Positions 53,594 through 63,183 are shown, counted from the stretch's first letter. The stretch is DNA of 64,000 bases from Oribacterium sp. C9 (GCF_002007235.1 NZ_MUHW01000002.1:186001-250000), one strand, 5' to 3'. Notes: generated by a model not told the origin, from the letters alone. Made by a program: numbers and translations.

Positions 53594-55174
53594 TTATTCT
53601 TTCAAATACAGCTTCATGGCCCAGTCAGGCACATCCTTGTCATTGATATCAGAAAGAGGATCAAAGACAAATGCCGTATCATAGTCCGTCTGCTTCTCCG
53701 GATACTGACCGTATCCGTCTGTAAAATAGAGCATACCTTTCATCTCCGGAAGCTCTCTCTTTTTCCGAAGCTCCTCAACAAACTCAAATACCGGACGAAA
53801 ATCCGTGCCGTAACCTCCCCGCATCTGGAAATTCCCGGCATACTCTTCAATCTCTTCAGGCTTATAGAGAGTCACATCACTCTGAATCTGATCATCACAC
53901 TCAACTATGTGAACCCTTATCTGCTTGAAAAAGGTTGTCCTGTTCCTGAGAAGAGCCGCAGTTTCATTTAGAAACTTCTGAACCTGCTCCTGCTTGGTGG
54001 ACGCCGAAGTATCTATGGCTATAACCAGATCCGAGATCCTTCTGTCCTCACAAAATTCATTCTCCTCTATAAGGGGCATGTTCCCGTAAAACTCCATACC
54101 ATAATTGTAGTAGCCATAGTCGAAGCTGTCAGGATCCACCCTTGTTTCTTCTCTTACAACCGTAATCTTTCTGAGGAACTCCCTGAAGTCTGTTTCCTTG
54201 CGATACTGTGCCGACAGGACCCATCCGAGACTCCCCGTCTCATCCGATGCATCCTTTGAAAAAGTCTCAAGCTCTGTCTTTAATCTCTCTGCCGTATCCT
54301 TCCAGTTCTCGTCAAGCTCATCGGGAGAAATATTTTGAAGCGGAGGTCTCCTTCCACTATCCTCTTTCCGGTTTTCTCCGGAATTACCGGCAGCTTCAGG
54401 TGCATCACCTGAGGATTCTCTTCCATCATCTCCATGAGATCTTCCGGAAGCATCTCTGTCATCCTTCCGGTCATCGGATCTTCCATCGGAACCCATGGAT
54501 GATTCATCGGAATCATCTCCATCAGAAGCATCTCTGTCATCCCTGTTTTCCGGTGAATTATTCTCCGGTGGGTTCACATCACCTTCCGGAGAAGCATTGG
54601 CATCCTTATCCTCATCCTCCAGTCTCTTCCAGAACTGATGGTCACATCTGTAGAATTCTTCGTGAAGCCTGAGCCTCGTGTCCAGATCTATGTTGTTAAG
54701 CTTAAAATAATTATATATCCTCTCAGCCGTCAGAACCTTGCATTCAGCCTTTAGCTTTTCGTACCACTGCTCCCTGAAGGGGTATGCCGGACGATTTATA
54801 ATGTCATAATCCATGGAATCCAGCACCGACTCCACCTGTATATCCGCTGCAAGGTCCCAGAGCTCCTTGTCCTCGTACTGGTCCGACGTGAACATATGTC
54901 TGAATATACAGTGAAGTATGATGTGAAGATACAGCCTGTCCAGTTTCTGTGGACTCTCCACAAAAAGATGAAACACAAAGGTCGGATTATAATGTATAGT
55001 CCTCGCATCAGTTCCCATCCTCTGAGTGCTGAGATCCAGTGTATATCCCAGACTGTCCAGAGCTCTCCCCATAAAACGCATGGCGAGGTACAGCTCCGTA
55101 CGGGCCTCCGTCAGTATTCTGTTTCCAAAATCGCTAAGGTCCTGATGGGCCTTCATCAGTTTTTTCTCTGCCAT
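53594..55174 (-). CDS. VWA-domain protein with DUF2201 metallopeptidase-like N-terminus
   Basis: 526 aa. Residues 1-175: DUF2201_N-like region with TRYLAMRFMGRAL-type helix and the pseudo-metallopeptidase stretch LYLHIILHCIFRHMF. Residues about 180-290: very acidic Asp/Ser/Gly/Arg low-complexity linker. Residues about 385-526: VWA domain with intact MIDAS parts (VIAIDTSAS, GGYGTDFRPVF, YFTDGYG). Partner of the MoxR ATPase encoded 114 nt downstream. The VWA may hold a client through the metal site; target unknown. Confidence 0.9.
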   Translation of the reverse strand: MAEKKLMKAHQDLSDFGNRILTEARTELYLAMRFMGRALDSLGYTLDLSTQRMGTDARTIHYNPTFVFHLFVESPQKLDRLYLHIILHCIFRHMFTSDQYEDKELWDLAADIQVESVLDSMDYDIINRPAYPFREQWYEKLKAECKVLTAERIYNYFKLNNIDLDTRLRLHEEFYRCDHQFWKRLEDEDKDANASPEGDVNPPENNSPENRDDRDASDGDDSDESSMGSDGRSDDRKDDRDASGRSHGDDGRESSGDAPEAAGNSGENRKEDSGRRPPLQNISPDELDENWKDTAERLKTELETFSKDASDETGSLGWVLSAQYRKETDFREFLRKITVVREETRVDPDSFDYGYYNYGMEFYGNMPLIEENEFCEDRRISDLVIAIDTSASTKQEQVQKFLNETAALLRNRTTFFKQIRVHIVECDDQIQSDVTLYKPEEIEEYAGNFQMRGGYGTDFRPVFEFVEELRKKRELPEMKGMLYFTDGYGQYPEKQTDYDTAFVFDPLSDINDKDVPDWAMKLYLKE

Positions 55175-55262
55175 AATTTTTCTTAAAAAGTTGATCTAAA
55201 TATAGTCAGATCACAGTCCGACCAAAATCAAAATTGCATAATGGTTATCAATGAATATTTTA

Positions 55263-56252
55263 TTACAGCTCGAACAATTCCGGTCCAAAAGAAACATTGC
55301 CCGAATCTGCATTTCTGAAATGCCTGTTCTGGTAGTCCATCAGCAGCGCTGAGGTGGTCACCATACCTTCCTTTGCCGCTGTTTCAAGGGCAGGTGCCAA
55401 TGCCTCTTCGGAGATCAGCTCCTGCTCCACCATAAACCTTATCCTCTCCTCAGTTCTGGTTCTATCCTGAGGAATCCATATGAGCTCTCCTTCACGTCCG
55501 AATCGGGGTGCATTGTATCCTTCTATGAGCTTCGGAAGTATCTCGGGACTCTTTTCTCTCAGATAATCCTCATACTGCTTCCTGAACTCTTCACCGAGTC
55601 TGTAGGGATACATAAGTCTTCCGAAGGCAGCATTGACAGCACTGGCAGGCTCATCATAGGTGAATCTCGGAAACAATCTGTCGTAACCCGTGAAATCAAT
55701 ATCCGTTCTGGTCACAAGCTGCCTCGTAACATAGCCGGAACCCTCTATATGTTCATGAAATGCTCTGCTGAAGGTATCCTCCTCATAATTATCCGCGTAG
55801 GACGGGAATGTCAGTGCCGCTGTGATTATCTCTTCATCCACCGGAAAATGAATCAGTACAGGAATCATGGCATCACCGTCGCCTATCAGCTCTTTCAAAA
55901 GTCTGAAGCTGTCCTTCTTACTAAAGCTTATTTCCACTTCCTGAAGCTCCTGACACTGACGAAGTGCACCATCGTAATAATCCACCACGCTGTCAGTCAG
56001 GCTCAGATAGTGAAGATGGTGACAGCTGTGAAAAGCATATGGTCGAATCTTTCTTATTTTGTCCGTAAGCGTTACTGCCTCTATATCGTTTCTTGATGCG
56101 AATGCTCTGTTATCTATCTCAGTGACCGGAATCTCTGATTCTTCATTGACCGTATATTCCGGGATGGTAAGGTTCTTTATACTTCCTTCATATCCCGTCA
56201 CACATGCTATGGTATTTCCTTTATCATTTCTTATTTCGTAAGTTAAACTCAT
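55263..56252 (-). CDS. leucine-rich-repeat (BspA-like) protein of the MoxR-VWA operon
   Basis: 329 aa, no signal peptide or TM, so cytoplasmic. Residues about 20-115 hold about four BspA-type LRR units (LTIPEYTVNEESEIPVTEID, NRAFASRNDIEAVTLTDKIRKI, PYAFHSCHHLHYLSLTDSVV). Residues about 130-329 are a helical, acidic domain I do not recognise (HFPVDEEIITAALTFPSYADNY, VNAAFGRLMYPYRLGEEFRKQYEDYL, EELISEEALAPALETAAKEG). First gene of the operon; possibly the client-recognition subunit. That is inference. Confidence 0.75.
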   Translation of the reverse strand: MSLTYEIRNDKGNTIACVTGYEGSIKNLTIPEYTVNEESEIPVTEIDNRAFASRNDIEAVTLTDKIRKIRPYAFHSCHHLHYLSLTDSVVDYYDGALRQCQELQEVEISFSKKDSFRLLKELIGDGDAMIPVLIHFPVDEEIITAALTFPSYADNYEEDTFSRAFHEHIEGSGYVTRQLVTRTDIDFTGYDRLFPRFTYDEPASAVNAAFGRLMYPYRLGEEFRKQYEDYLREKSPEILPKLIEGYNAPRFGREGELIWIPQDRTRTEERIRFMVEQELISEEALAPALETAAKEGMVTTSALLMDYQNRHFRNADSGNVSFGPELFEL

Positions 56253-56362
56253 TTATATTTCACTGCCCTAAGATGAGCAGAAATCCTCTCGTATTTATAA
56301 AATATGATGTCGGAGAAGGACAAAATTCCAAATAAAGCCTCTTCATGTCCCCCTCATATAAC

Positions 56363-56377
56363 GTAATACAATATTAC
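56363..56377. promoter_or_regulatory. palindrome upstream of the LRR-VWA-MoxR operon
   Basis: GTAATA-CAA-TATTAC, perfect 6-bp arms, about 110 nt upstream of the LRR start in A/T-rich DNA. It could be an operator; no clear -35/-10 pair was found. The gene-free stretch 56253-56608 holds this, the terminator at 56474-56517, and nothing else I can support. Confidence 0.35.
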
Positions 56378-56473
56378 ATTTTGCGCAATTTAAATCTTTA
56401 TAAATTATACATTATGCAGTTCTTCATATAATACCACCATATTTATTCTACCTGAACACGCATATAAACAAAA

Positions 56474-56517
56474 TGAAGGAGGCCCCTGATGAACCTGATC
56501 ATCAAAGTCCTCCTTCA
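56474..56517 (-). terminator. terminator after the SGNH hydrolase gene
   Basis: TGAAGGAGG / CCTCCTTCA, with inner TGATGA / TCATCA pairing, followed on the reverse strand by TTTTG. It is about 92 nt after the stop. Confidence 0.75.
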
Positions 56518-56608
56518 CTGTATTATTTTGAGATATTCTAACAATTCCTGTTCTGCAAGCCATATCTGACTTGTCGTAAATTATCGAAAGTTGCCTTCCT
56601 GCCGGAAC

Positions 56609-57472
56609 TCAGTCCCAAAGTCCTGTGGTCTCGTAATCAGGATGTGCTGCAAGCAATGCCTTCAGCGCCCCGGCATTGGCTTCATCCCTCATAGCCTTTG
56701 CCTTCTCAGCTGCTGTAAAAAGTTGATTGTTCTCATTTATCACTTCCGCAGTTATGGTCTCCTCAGCTGCCTCGATAAATCTGACTCCTCCTATCTCAGT
56801 TCCCTGAGTCTGTCCCTTTACAGCAGATGCCACAAGGTCAGCAAGCTTTCCATAGAAGTTTCCATAGAAGTGTACCTTATCAGGCATGTAGTACTCCGGA
56901 TGTCCTATAGCGAGATTATAGCTGTCTATGACAGTCGCACCAAATCTTCCGGCTAACTTAAGCGTTGCCTCAACAGCATTTCTCTGAAGTCCGAAATACT
57001 CATCTCTCGCCTCGGGTGGAATTATGAAATAAATCTTTCTTGCCTTATTGCTCCTTAAATAAGTCTCAACAACCTCAGCGTACTGGTTCTCGAAGTACTT
57101 GGGGGTCCAGTTATAGGCGCGGATATCATTGGCACCGAACATGAACACAAGTATGTCCGCATCATAGGCAACGCTCTTCGGATACATCTCAGTGTCCACA
57201 TACTCGAGAGTTCCGTCATCGATAACATATGATGCAGTCTGTCCGAAATTCTTCACCTCATAGTCACTTCCCAGTGCCTTCTGAAGCTGTGCCGGATAGG
57301 AATCAGCTTCATTTTCGAGAAGATATCCTCTCGTCAGTGAATCTCCTATGCATGCCACTTTTGTGGATGCGAACGCTGTTGTCGCACAACCGGCTGCAAC
57401 AGTGAGAACCGTTGCAATTACCACTGTCAGCTTCGCCATATTCTTTATCTTTTCCAAAAATGATCTCTTCAT
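56609..57472 (-). CDS. secreted SGNH/GDSL hydrolase
   Basis: 287 aa from the ATG at 57472 with GAGG upstream; an in-frame ATG at 57514 is less likely. Signal peptide (about 1-36, KLTVVIATVLTVAAGCATTAFA), then block I VACIGDSLTRG (catalytic Ser), block II-like FGQTASY, block III FMFGANDIR, and block V MPDKVHFYG (Asp and His). These are the SGNH signatures of esterases that deacetylate or deacylate carbohydrate or lipid. The Cys in AAGCAT could be a lipobox but follows a long n-region. Confidence 0.88.
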   Translation of the reverse strand: MKRSFLEKIKNMAKLTVVIATVLTVAAGCATTAFASTKVACIGDSLTRGYLLENEADSYPAQLQKALGSDYEVKNFGQTASYVIDDGTLEYVDTEMYPKSVAYDADILVFMFGANDIRAYNWTPKYFENQYAEVVETYLRSNKARKIYFIIPPEARDEYFGLQRNAVEATLKLAGRFGATVIDSYNLAIGHPEYYMPDKVHFYGNFYGKLADLVASAVKGQTQGTEIGGVRFIEAAEETITAEVINENNQLFTAAEKAKAMRDEANAGALKALLAAHPDYETTGLWD

Positions 57473-57606
57473 GCTATGCCTCATCAACACTTCATTCTGA
57501 ACTATTACAGTCATTCTAGATTCATCTTCTTTTCATATCAAGTATTGATTCGCTGACACTGTCTTACGATTAAATGAATTACCTTTCCGTAGATTGAAGC
57601 TTTAGA

Positions 57607-58251
57607 TTACATACACCCCAAAACTTCGTCTCCGAATTTTATCTTCATGGTTTCCTTAATGATCTGAACACACTTCTCCAACCCGAATCTCTCGCTGTTC
57701 AGCGTTATATCGTAATTCACCGGATTAGTCCAGTAGTTTCCATGAGTATAGTACTTGTAATAATCCGCCCTGTACCTGTCGGTTTTGGTGATGATCTGAT
57801 CCGCTTTGTTCCCGTCGACATTCATGCGATTCATGACCATCTTCCTGGTAAAGCGTCTGGGAGCCTCTATGTATACCGAAAGCACATTATCCCTGTCCCT
57901 GAGCACATAGTCCGCAGCCTTTCCAACGATTATACAGCTCTCCGTATCCGCAAGACGGCGAATGATCTCAGCCTCAAACTCATAGAGCCTGTCGTTAGAC
58001 TTAAAATGTCTCATTTCAGGATTGGGAAGCAGACGCTTCTCAAGTCTCCTGAGCTCATTTTGAAGATAGGAACCATCCAGCCTTTCGTCCAGCTTTTCAA
58101 AATCACACTCATCACGACCCGCGAGGTTCGCTGCCAATGTCATGATCCGGTTCTCATAACTGTGTATTCCCAGTTCATCTGCCAGCATACCCGCGATCTG
58201 CCGTCCACCTGTCCCAAAGCCTCTTGCTATGGTAATGACATAATTTTTCAT
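57607..58251 (-). CDS. cytidylate-kinase-like protein
   Basis: 214 aa. N-terminal P-loop variant ITIARGFGTGGRQIAGMLADELG (family-typical GxGxGG instead of GxxGxGK), then helical lid region with HFKSNDRLYEFEAEIIRRLADTESCIIVGKAADYVLRD, and RRFTRKMVMNRMNVDGNKADQIITKTDRYRADYYKYYTHGNYW. This is the cytidylate-kinase-like family often found in clostridia, function not settled and distinct from Cmk proper. It starts 12 nt after the stop of the M20-type peptidase gene, so it is last in the Opp operon. Confidence 0.85.
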   Translation of the reverse strand: MKNYVITIARGFGTGGRQIAGMLADELGIHSYENRIMTLAANLAGRDECDFEKLDERLDGSYLQNELRRLEKRLLPNPEMRHFKSNDRLYEFEAEIIRRLADTESCIIVGKAADYVLRDRDNVLSVYIEAPRRFTRKMVMNRMNVDGNKADQIITKTDRYRADYYKYYTHGNYWTNPVNYDITLNSERFGLEKCVQIIKETMKIKFGDEVLGCM

Positions 58252-58263
58252 TCAGCACCCCTT

Positions 58264-59712
58264 TCAATACAGTGACGAAAGTGCCACAGGCTCTATTTCC
58301 TCCGGTATAGGTATGTACTTCTGTCCGGCAGTCTGTTCCCTAAAGACTTCTTTCGCCTTCATAAGAAGTTCCGGATCCTCCATAAGACGCATCCCGGCAA
58401 GTGCCATGCTCTTTCCGGCGAACAGCATACCTTTATGGGCTACCGAAGATTTGCCCTGTGAAACTATCTGCCAGGAATGCCCAGGCGACATGGGTGCAAA
58501 TGTTCCTGTCCTTATCTGGGCCGTCGGAGTCTGCCAGCTGCAGTCACCCACATCAGTAGAACCCGCCTCGGTTTTTACAGGATGTTTTTTCTCATACGGA
58601 ATGATGAAATCCCATAACGGATCCGTCTTATGCTCCGCCATGAATTTACGGTTTTCAGGCTCAAGGCAGGCCGCTGTCAATGCCTCGTACTCTCTGTCCG
58701 AGCCCTCCGGTACAGTTTCTGTATATTTCTTTGCTAGATCACGCTCTTCGTCTGTATACTCAGGAACTCCTACATCCTGCATTGCCTGATATAAGACTTC
58801 CTCCATTACATTATTCAATACCGTATTGGCACAGGACTTTATGAACTGCCTGCTATGCTTACATCCCGTCATAAGCGCCGCACCCTTTGCTATATCGTCC
58901 ACACGCGCCAGAAGCTCGAATGCCTGTTGCTGTTTCGGAGCACGCACAAGATAAAGGACCTTTGCATTGCTCTGAACCACATTTGGAGAAAATCCGCCGG
59001 CATTAACTATGGCATAATGCACCCTTGCCTCGTCAATCATATGCTCTCTGAGAAAATTGCAGCCCACATTCATGAGCTCCACAGCATCCAGAGCACTTCT
59101 TCCAAGCTCCGGACATCCCGCCGCATGGGCACTGATTCCCTCAAAACTGTAAAGCACCTGAAAGTTTGCAAGAGAACTCTGGGTAACTACGCGATTTCCT
59201 GTTCCCGGATGCCACGTCAAAGCGCAGTCCAGATCCTTAAAGGCACCGTTTTTAGCCATAAAAGCCTTTCCACTGCCGCCCTCTTCCGCCGGGCATCCAT
59301 AGAAAATAACAGTACCCTTATGTCCATCCTGAAGATATGCTTTTATGGAAAGTGCCGCTGAAACTGAACCGACACCCAAAAGATTATGTCCGCAGCCATG
59401 ACCGCTCTCACCGGGAATAAGCGCATCCTTTTCAAGAACACCCGATTTCTGACTTAGCCCTGCCAGGGCATCATATTCTCCAAGTATTCCTATGCGAGGG
59501 GAGCCCTCTCCGAACCTGGCTGTAAATGCTGTCTCGATTCCATAGGCCGGTCTCGTCACTGTGAAACCCTCTTTTTTGAGAAATTCTGTCATGGCTTCTA
59601 CCGACTTTGTTTCGTTGTATGCCGTCTCCGCAAATCCCCAGATACTGTCTGCAAGTCCGCATAATTCTTCCTTTTTGTTATCTATCTCCTCTAAATACTT
59701 TTCAAAATCCAT
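58264..59712 (-). CDS. M20-type amidohydrolase, AbgB-like
   Basis: 482 aa from the ATG at 59712 with GGAGA 7 nt upstream. Metal-site motifs in order: GESGHGCGHNLLGVG, FYGCPAEEGGSGKAFMAKNGAF, ALTWHPGTGNRV, STDVGDCSWQTPTAQIRTGTF. The size and motifs fit AbgB (p-aminobenzoyl-glutamate hydrolase) and related aminoacyl-aminohydrolases. In an operon with a peptide ABC transporter and a second M20 peptidase, its likely job is to hydrolyse imported amide-linked amino acids. Confidence 0.87.
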   Translation of the reverse strand: MDFEKYLEEIDNKKEELCGLADSIWGFAETAYNETKSVEAMTEFLKKEGFTVTRPAYGIETAFTARFGEGSPRIGILGEYDALAGLSQKSGVLEKDALIPGESGHGCGHNLLGVGSVSAALSIKAYLQDGHKGTVIFYGCPAEEGGSGKAFMAKNGAFKDLDCALTWHPGTGNRVVTQSSLANFQVLYSFEGISAHAAGCPELGRSALDAVELMNVGCNFLREHMIDEARVHYAIVNAGGFSPNVVQSNAKVLYLVRAPKQQQAFELLARVDDIAKGAALMTGCKHSRQFIKSCANTVLNNVMEEVLYQAMQDVGVPEYTDEERDLAKKYTETVPEGSDREYEALTAACLEPENRKFMAEHKTDPLWDFIIPYEKKHPVKTEAGSTDVGDCSWQTPTAQIRTGTFAPMSPGHSWQIVSQGKSSVAHKGMLFAGKSMALAGMRLMEDPELLMKAKEVFREQTAGQKYIPIPEEIEPVALSSLY

Positions 59713-59818
59713 AGCCCATTCTCCTTTGTTTTTTCCCCATTTTAATCTCATTTGTAGCTATAGCTTTCTCTGTTCCATGTCAGCTTTACAGACGCAAGCC
59801 TGATTAGCTTTAAAACAA

Positions 59819-60964
59819 TTACTCATCTTCAAAAAACTTCAGTATGCTGTCCATGGCAACTTTTAGCCCTTTTTCAAGAGAAGACCTGAGTACATACTCC
59901 TCTCGTGTGTGTGCAAGTCCCCCGGATACGACACCATAGCAGACACTCGGTATACCGAGGGATAGCGGTATGTTGCAGTCCGTTGAGGAAGGCTGACGTT
60001 TGGGCAGCTTTCCGTTATATTTGGATATCACTCCGGCAGCTGCCGAAATAAGCTCTTCTCGTATTCTTTCCGCCTCTTCCGAAAGGCTTTCACATGGTCT
60101 CTCACCGACCTGAGTCACTGTGACCTCTACACTTCCTCTGTGATACCTTTCAAAGATCTCCTGAAACTGTTCTTTCATGTAGTTAAGGGAATGTCTTGAA
60201 TCAGATCTGTATTCACACAGCATCTCAGCATCCTGCGCTATGGTATTAACTGAAGTTCCTCCGGAAACGATACCTACATTGACGGTAGTCTTGCCCTCTT
60301 CCGGTATTCTTATTTCGTATATGTCCCGGATCATCAGAGACAAGATATGAATCGCGTTATTGTTCCCGAAGTTCGCATAGGAATGTCCCCCCTCGGTCTT
60401 AACATTCACCCTGAATCTGCTGGATCCTACAGCACGTTCCACTATCCCGTCCATGGTTCCGTCGAAGCTTGTAAATGTCAGAATCCTGTCTCTGTAGTCA
60501 TCACATATCTTTCTGGACCCCTTCAGATTACCGAGACCTTCCTCTCCCGAATTAAGAACAAACAGTATGCCCGCATCCTTTGTGTGAAGCCTATGCTCAA
60601 GAAGGTACTTTATCACCATCAGTATGGCGACAACATTGGCAGTATCATCCCCGATTCCCGGACACATCATTCTATCCCCTGCCTCTTCATAGGGAAGCTC
60701 CGTCATGTCGGGAAACACCACATCTGTATGTGCCATGAACACATGGATTTTCTCATGCCTGTCCAGATCATAAGGATATACGACATTAAGTGCCGAATCG
60801 ATATATACCCCTTCAGCTCCCATATCTTCGAGATAAGCCTTGATAAATTCAGCTCTCTTTTCTTCATGATTTGAAGGAGCCGGTATCTTTGATAGTGTCT
60901 TCAGGAGCCTGTATTCTTCCTCCTGATGGTTCGTTATATAGTTCAATATTTCACCTGATAACAA
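59819..60964 (-). CDS. M20-family metallopeptidase (peptidase-T-like)
   Basis: 381 aa, start assigned to the TTG at 60964, which has GAGGAGG 5 nt upstream; the in-frame ATG at 60979 lies before that site. Metal and catalytic motifs: IHVFMAHTDVVFPD, CPGIGDDTANVVAILMV, LNSGEEGLGNLKGSRKI, and SSTDCNIPLSLGIPSVCYGVVSGGLAHTREEYV. It cleaves small peptides in the cytoplasm. 110 nt downstream of the oppF stop, 106 nt upstream of the AbgB-like start. Confidence 0.87.
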   Translation of the reverse strand: MLSGEILNYITNHQEEEYRLLKTLSKIPAPSNHEEKRAEFIKAYLEDMGAEGVYIDSALNVVYPYDLDRHEKIHVFMAHTDVVFPDMTELPYEEAGDRMMCPGIGDDTANVVAILMVIKYLLEHRLHTKDAGILFVLNSGEEGLGNLKGSRKICDDYRDRILTFTSFDGTMDGIVERAVGSSRFRVNVKTEGGHSYANFGNNNAIHILSLMIRDIYEIRIPEEGKTTVNVGIVSGGTSVNTIAQDAEMLCEYRSDSRHSLNYMKEQFQEIFERYHRGSVEVTVTQVGERPCESLSEEAERIREELISAAAGVISKYNGKLPKRQPSSTDCNIPLSLGIPSVCYGVVSGGLAHTREEYVLRSSLEKGLKVAMDSILKFFEDE

Positions 60965-61074
60965 TTTTTGCCTCCTCATCCTGTGTCTTCGGCTTTGAAG
61001 CCCTTCTGTCTCCGCCCATACCTGAGACCTACTGCCCCTGTCCAGCTCTGTGTTTCCGAACTGAACACTGACCA

Positions 61075-62055
61075 TCAGTTTTCATACCTGAGACATGCCA
61101 CCCTGTGTCCCTTTTTGACTTCTTTCAAGGTCGGCGTAACTTCCGAGCACCTTTCAACAGCGTATGGGCATCTCGTGTGGAACACGCAGCCCTTAGGAGG
61201 ATTCATGGGCGACGGAAGGTCCCCCTCCAGCATTATCCTCTCTTTATGAACATGGGGGTTCACCTCCGGTACTGCAGAAAGCAGCGCCTGTGAATACGGG
61301 TGCAGAGTATCTGCGAACAACGCCTCTCCCTCTGCTTCCTCCATGAGATGTCCGAGGTACATGACCCCGATACGATCTGAAATATATTTTACAACACTCA
61401 TATCATGGGCGATAAACAGCAGGGATATATCCTCTTTCTCTCTCAGATCCTGCAGAAGATTGATTATCTGTGCCTGTATTGAAACATCCAGTGCAGAAAC
61501 AGGCTCATCACATACTATGATCTCAGGGTTCAATATGAGCGCTCTGGCGAGACCCACTCTCTGTCTCTGACCTCCTGAAAACTCATGAGGATAGCGGTAA
61601 AAATGCTCTGTCCTGAGCCCCATCTTGTGCATGATATCCATGGCGATCTCAAGTCTCTCTTCCCTTGTACCTATTCCGTGGATCTCCAGAGCCTCCATCA
61701 GGATGTCCCCTACCTTCTGTTTAGGGTCCAGTGAAGTGTACGGATCCTGAAAGACCATCTGTATCTTTCGTCTCATGTCCTTAAGTTCCCTGCCCCTGAG
61801 CTCAGCGACATTCTGCCCAAGTATCTCTATATCTCCTGCTGTGGGCTCCGTCAGCATCATAAGCGTCCTTCCCAGAGTACTCTTTCCGCATCCGGTCTCT
61901 CCCACAAGCCCGTATATCTCCCCTTTATGTAATTCTATATCAACTCCGTCTACGGCTTTAACGTATTTCTTTTTGCCAAGTCCTGCATTAGCCGCAAAAT
62001 ATTTTTTCACTCCTGTAGCCTTCAGCACTACCGGTGCCTCTGTGACATGACTCAT
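61075..62055 (-). CDS. oppF: oligopeptide ABC transporter ATP-binding protein (OppF-type)
   Basis: 326 aa. Walker A GETGCGKST, Q-loop VFQDPYTSLDPKQ, signature FSGGQRQRVGLARAL, Walker B IIVCDEPVSALD, H-loop FIAHDMSVV, and the C-terminal oligopeptide extension with Cys cluster PPKGCVFHTRCPYAVERCSEVTP. OppF-type rather than OppD by sequence at the C-terminus. Start at 62055 follows the OppD stop by 135 nt, a gap filled partly by copy 2 of the 63-nt repeat. Confidence 0.93.
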   Translation of the reverse strand: MSHVTEAPVVLKATGVKKYFAANAGLGKKKYVKAVDGVDIELHKGEIYGLVGETGCGKSTLGRTLMMLTEPTAGDIEILGQNVAELRGRELKDMRRKIQMVFQDPYTSLDPKQKVGDILMEALEIHGIGTREERLEIAMDIMHKMGLRTEHFYRYPHEFSGGQRQRVGLARALILNPEIIVCDEPVSALDVSIQAQIINLLQDLREKEDISLLFIAHDMSVVKYISDRIGVMYLGHLMEEAEGEALFADTLHPYSQALLSAVPEVNPHVHKERIMLEGDLPSPMNPPKGCVFHTRCPYAVERCSEVTPTLKEVKKGHRVACLRYEN

Positions 62056-62136
62056 ACAGTACCTCCCTTTACTTTACCTTCTCCTGATTCACTGATCTGT
62101 CTGATTCCGATTCCATATCCTGTGATGTGAATGTCA

Positions 62137-62199
62137 TGAAGTCTATCCTTCACTTTTGTGCAAGCACAAGTGGAGGAAGACTTATGACACTTATATCAT
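62137..62199. repeat. 63-nt dispersed palindromic repeat, copy 2
   Basis: Inverted relative to copy 1 (47941-48003), with three differences. It contains CACTTTTGTG-CAAG-CACAAGTG. Its right end supplies the final codons of oppD (Met-Ile-stop), so the repeat reaches into the gene's 3' end. In the Opp operon it lies between oppD and oppF. Confidence 0.85.
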
Positions 62200-63162
62200 C
62201 CTGTGACAGCGTGTCTTCTGTGTATCACTCACTTCATGGAACTCCGGCATTTTTTTCCTGCAAAGCTCTGTGGCATAGGGGCATCTGGGGGCGAATCTGC
62301 ATCCTTCCGGAATCTGATTGAGAAGCGGAACTGTACCCTTTATCTGATGGAGTCTTTCTCCTGTCTTTGAATCAATCCTCGGCACCGATTCCATAAGACC
62401 TACAGTATAGGGATGCATGGGATGATCAAATATATCCGTTACCAGTCCTTCCTCAACTATCTGCCCGAGATACATAACTATCACTTTGGAGCAGGTCTCT
62501 GCCACGACACCGAGATCGTGGGTTATGAGCATTACCCCCATTCCGCGGCGTCTGTTCATTTCCACTATCAGATCCATGATCTGTGCCTGTATGGTCACAT
62601 CCAGTGCCGTTGTGGGTTCATCCGCTATGAGAAGTTCCGGCTCACAGGCCAGGGCAACAGCTATCATTACACGCTGCCTCATTCCTCCCGACAACTCGAA
62701 AGGATACTGATAGAACCTTCTCACAGGATCCGGTATTCCCACATCCTTTAGAAGCTGTATAGCCTTCTCCTTGGCTTCTTTCTTTGTGATGGATTTATGG
62801 ATGAGCAGGGACTCCATTATCTGGTTTCCTACTGTAAATACCGGATTCAGTGAAGATAATGCATCCTGAAAGATCATACTGATCTTTTCCCCCCTTACAT
62901 GACGCATTTCCTTTTCCGGGAGATCCAGAAGACTTGAATCATGAAATCTTACTTCTCCCGTATACTTCGCCAGGGATTTTTCATCATAAAGCCGTAAGAT
63001 CGACTGGGAGGTGACACTTTTTCCGCAGCCTGACTCACCTACGATCCCCAGCATTTCCCCCTTGTGAACTTCAAAGCTCACGCCGTCTATAGCTTTTAAT
63101 CTGCCCCGTTCAGTGTTGAAGGAGGTACACAGATCTTTGACTTTTAAAATGCTTTCTGCCAT
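62191..63162 (-). CDS. oppD: oligopeptide ABC transporter ATP-binding protein (OppD-type)
   Basis: 323 aa. Walker [11 protein letters not shown]-loop [13 protein letters not shown], signature [15 protein letters not shown], Walker [13 protein letters not shown]-loop [11 protein letters not shown], and the C-terminal Cys region [23 protein letters not shown]. Together with OppF it powers peptide import. It starts 21 nt after the permease stop. The last two codons lie in the 63-nt repeat. Confidence 0.93.
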   Translation of the reverse strand: MAESILKVKDLCTSFNTERGRLKAIDGVSFEVHKGEMLGIVGESGCGKSVTSQSILRLYDEKSLAKYTGEVRFHDSSLLDLPEKEMRHVRGEKISMIFQDALSSLNPVFTVGNQIMESLLIHKSITKKEAKEKAIQLLKDVGIPDPVRRFYQYPFELSGGMRQRVMIAVALACEPELLIADEPTTALDVTIQAQIMDLIVEMNRRRGMGVMLITHDLGVVAETCSKVIVMYLGQIVEEGLVTDIFDHPMHPYTVGLMESVPRIDSKTGERLHQIKGTVPLLNQIPEGCRFAPRCPYATELCRKKMPEFHEVSDTQKTRCHRMI

Positions 63163-63183
63163 AACTATCTCCTGTTTTCATTT

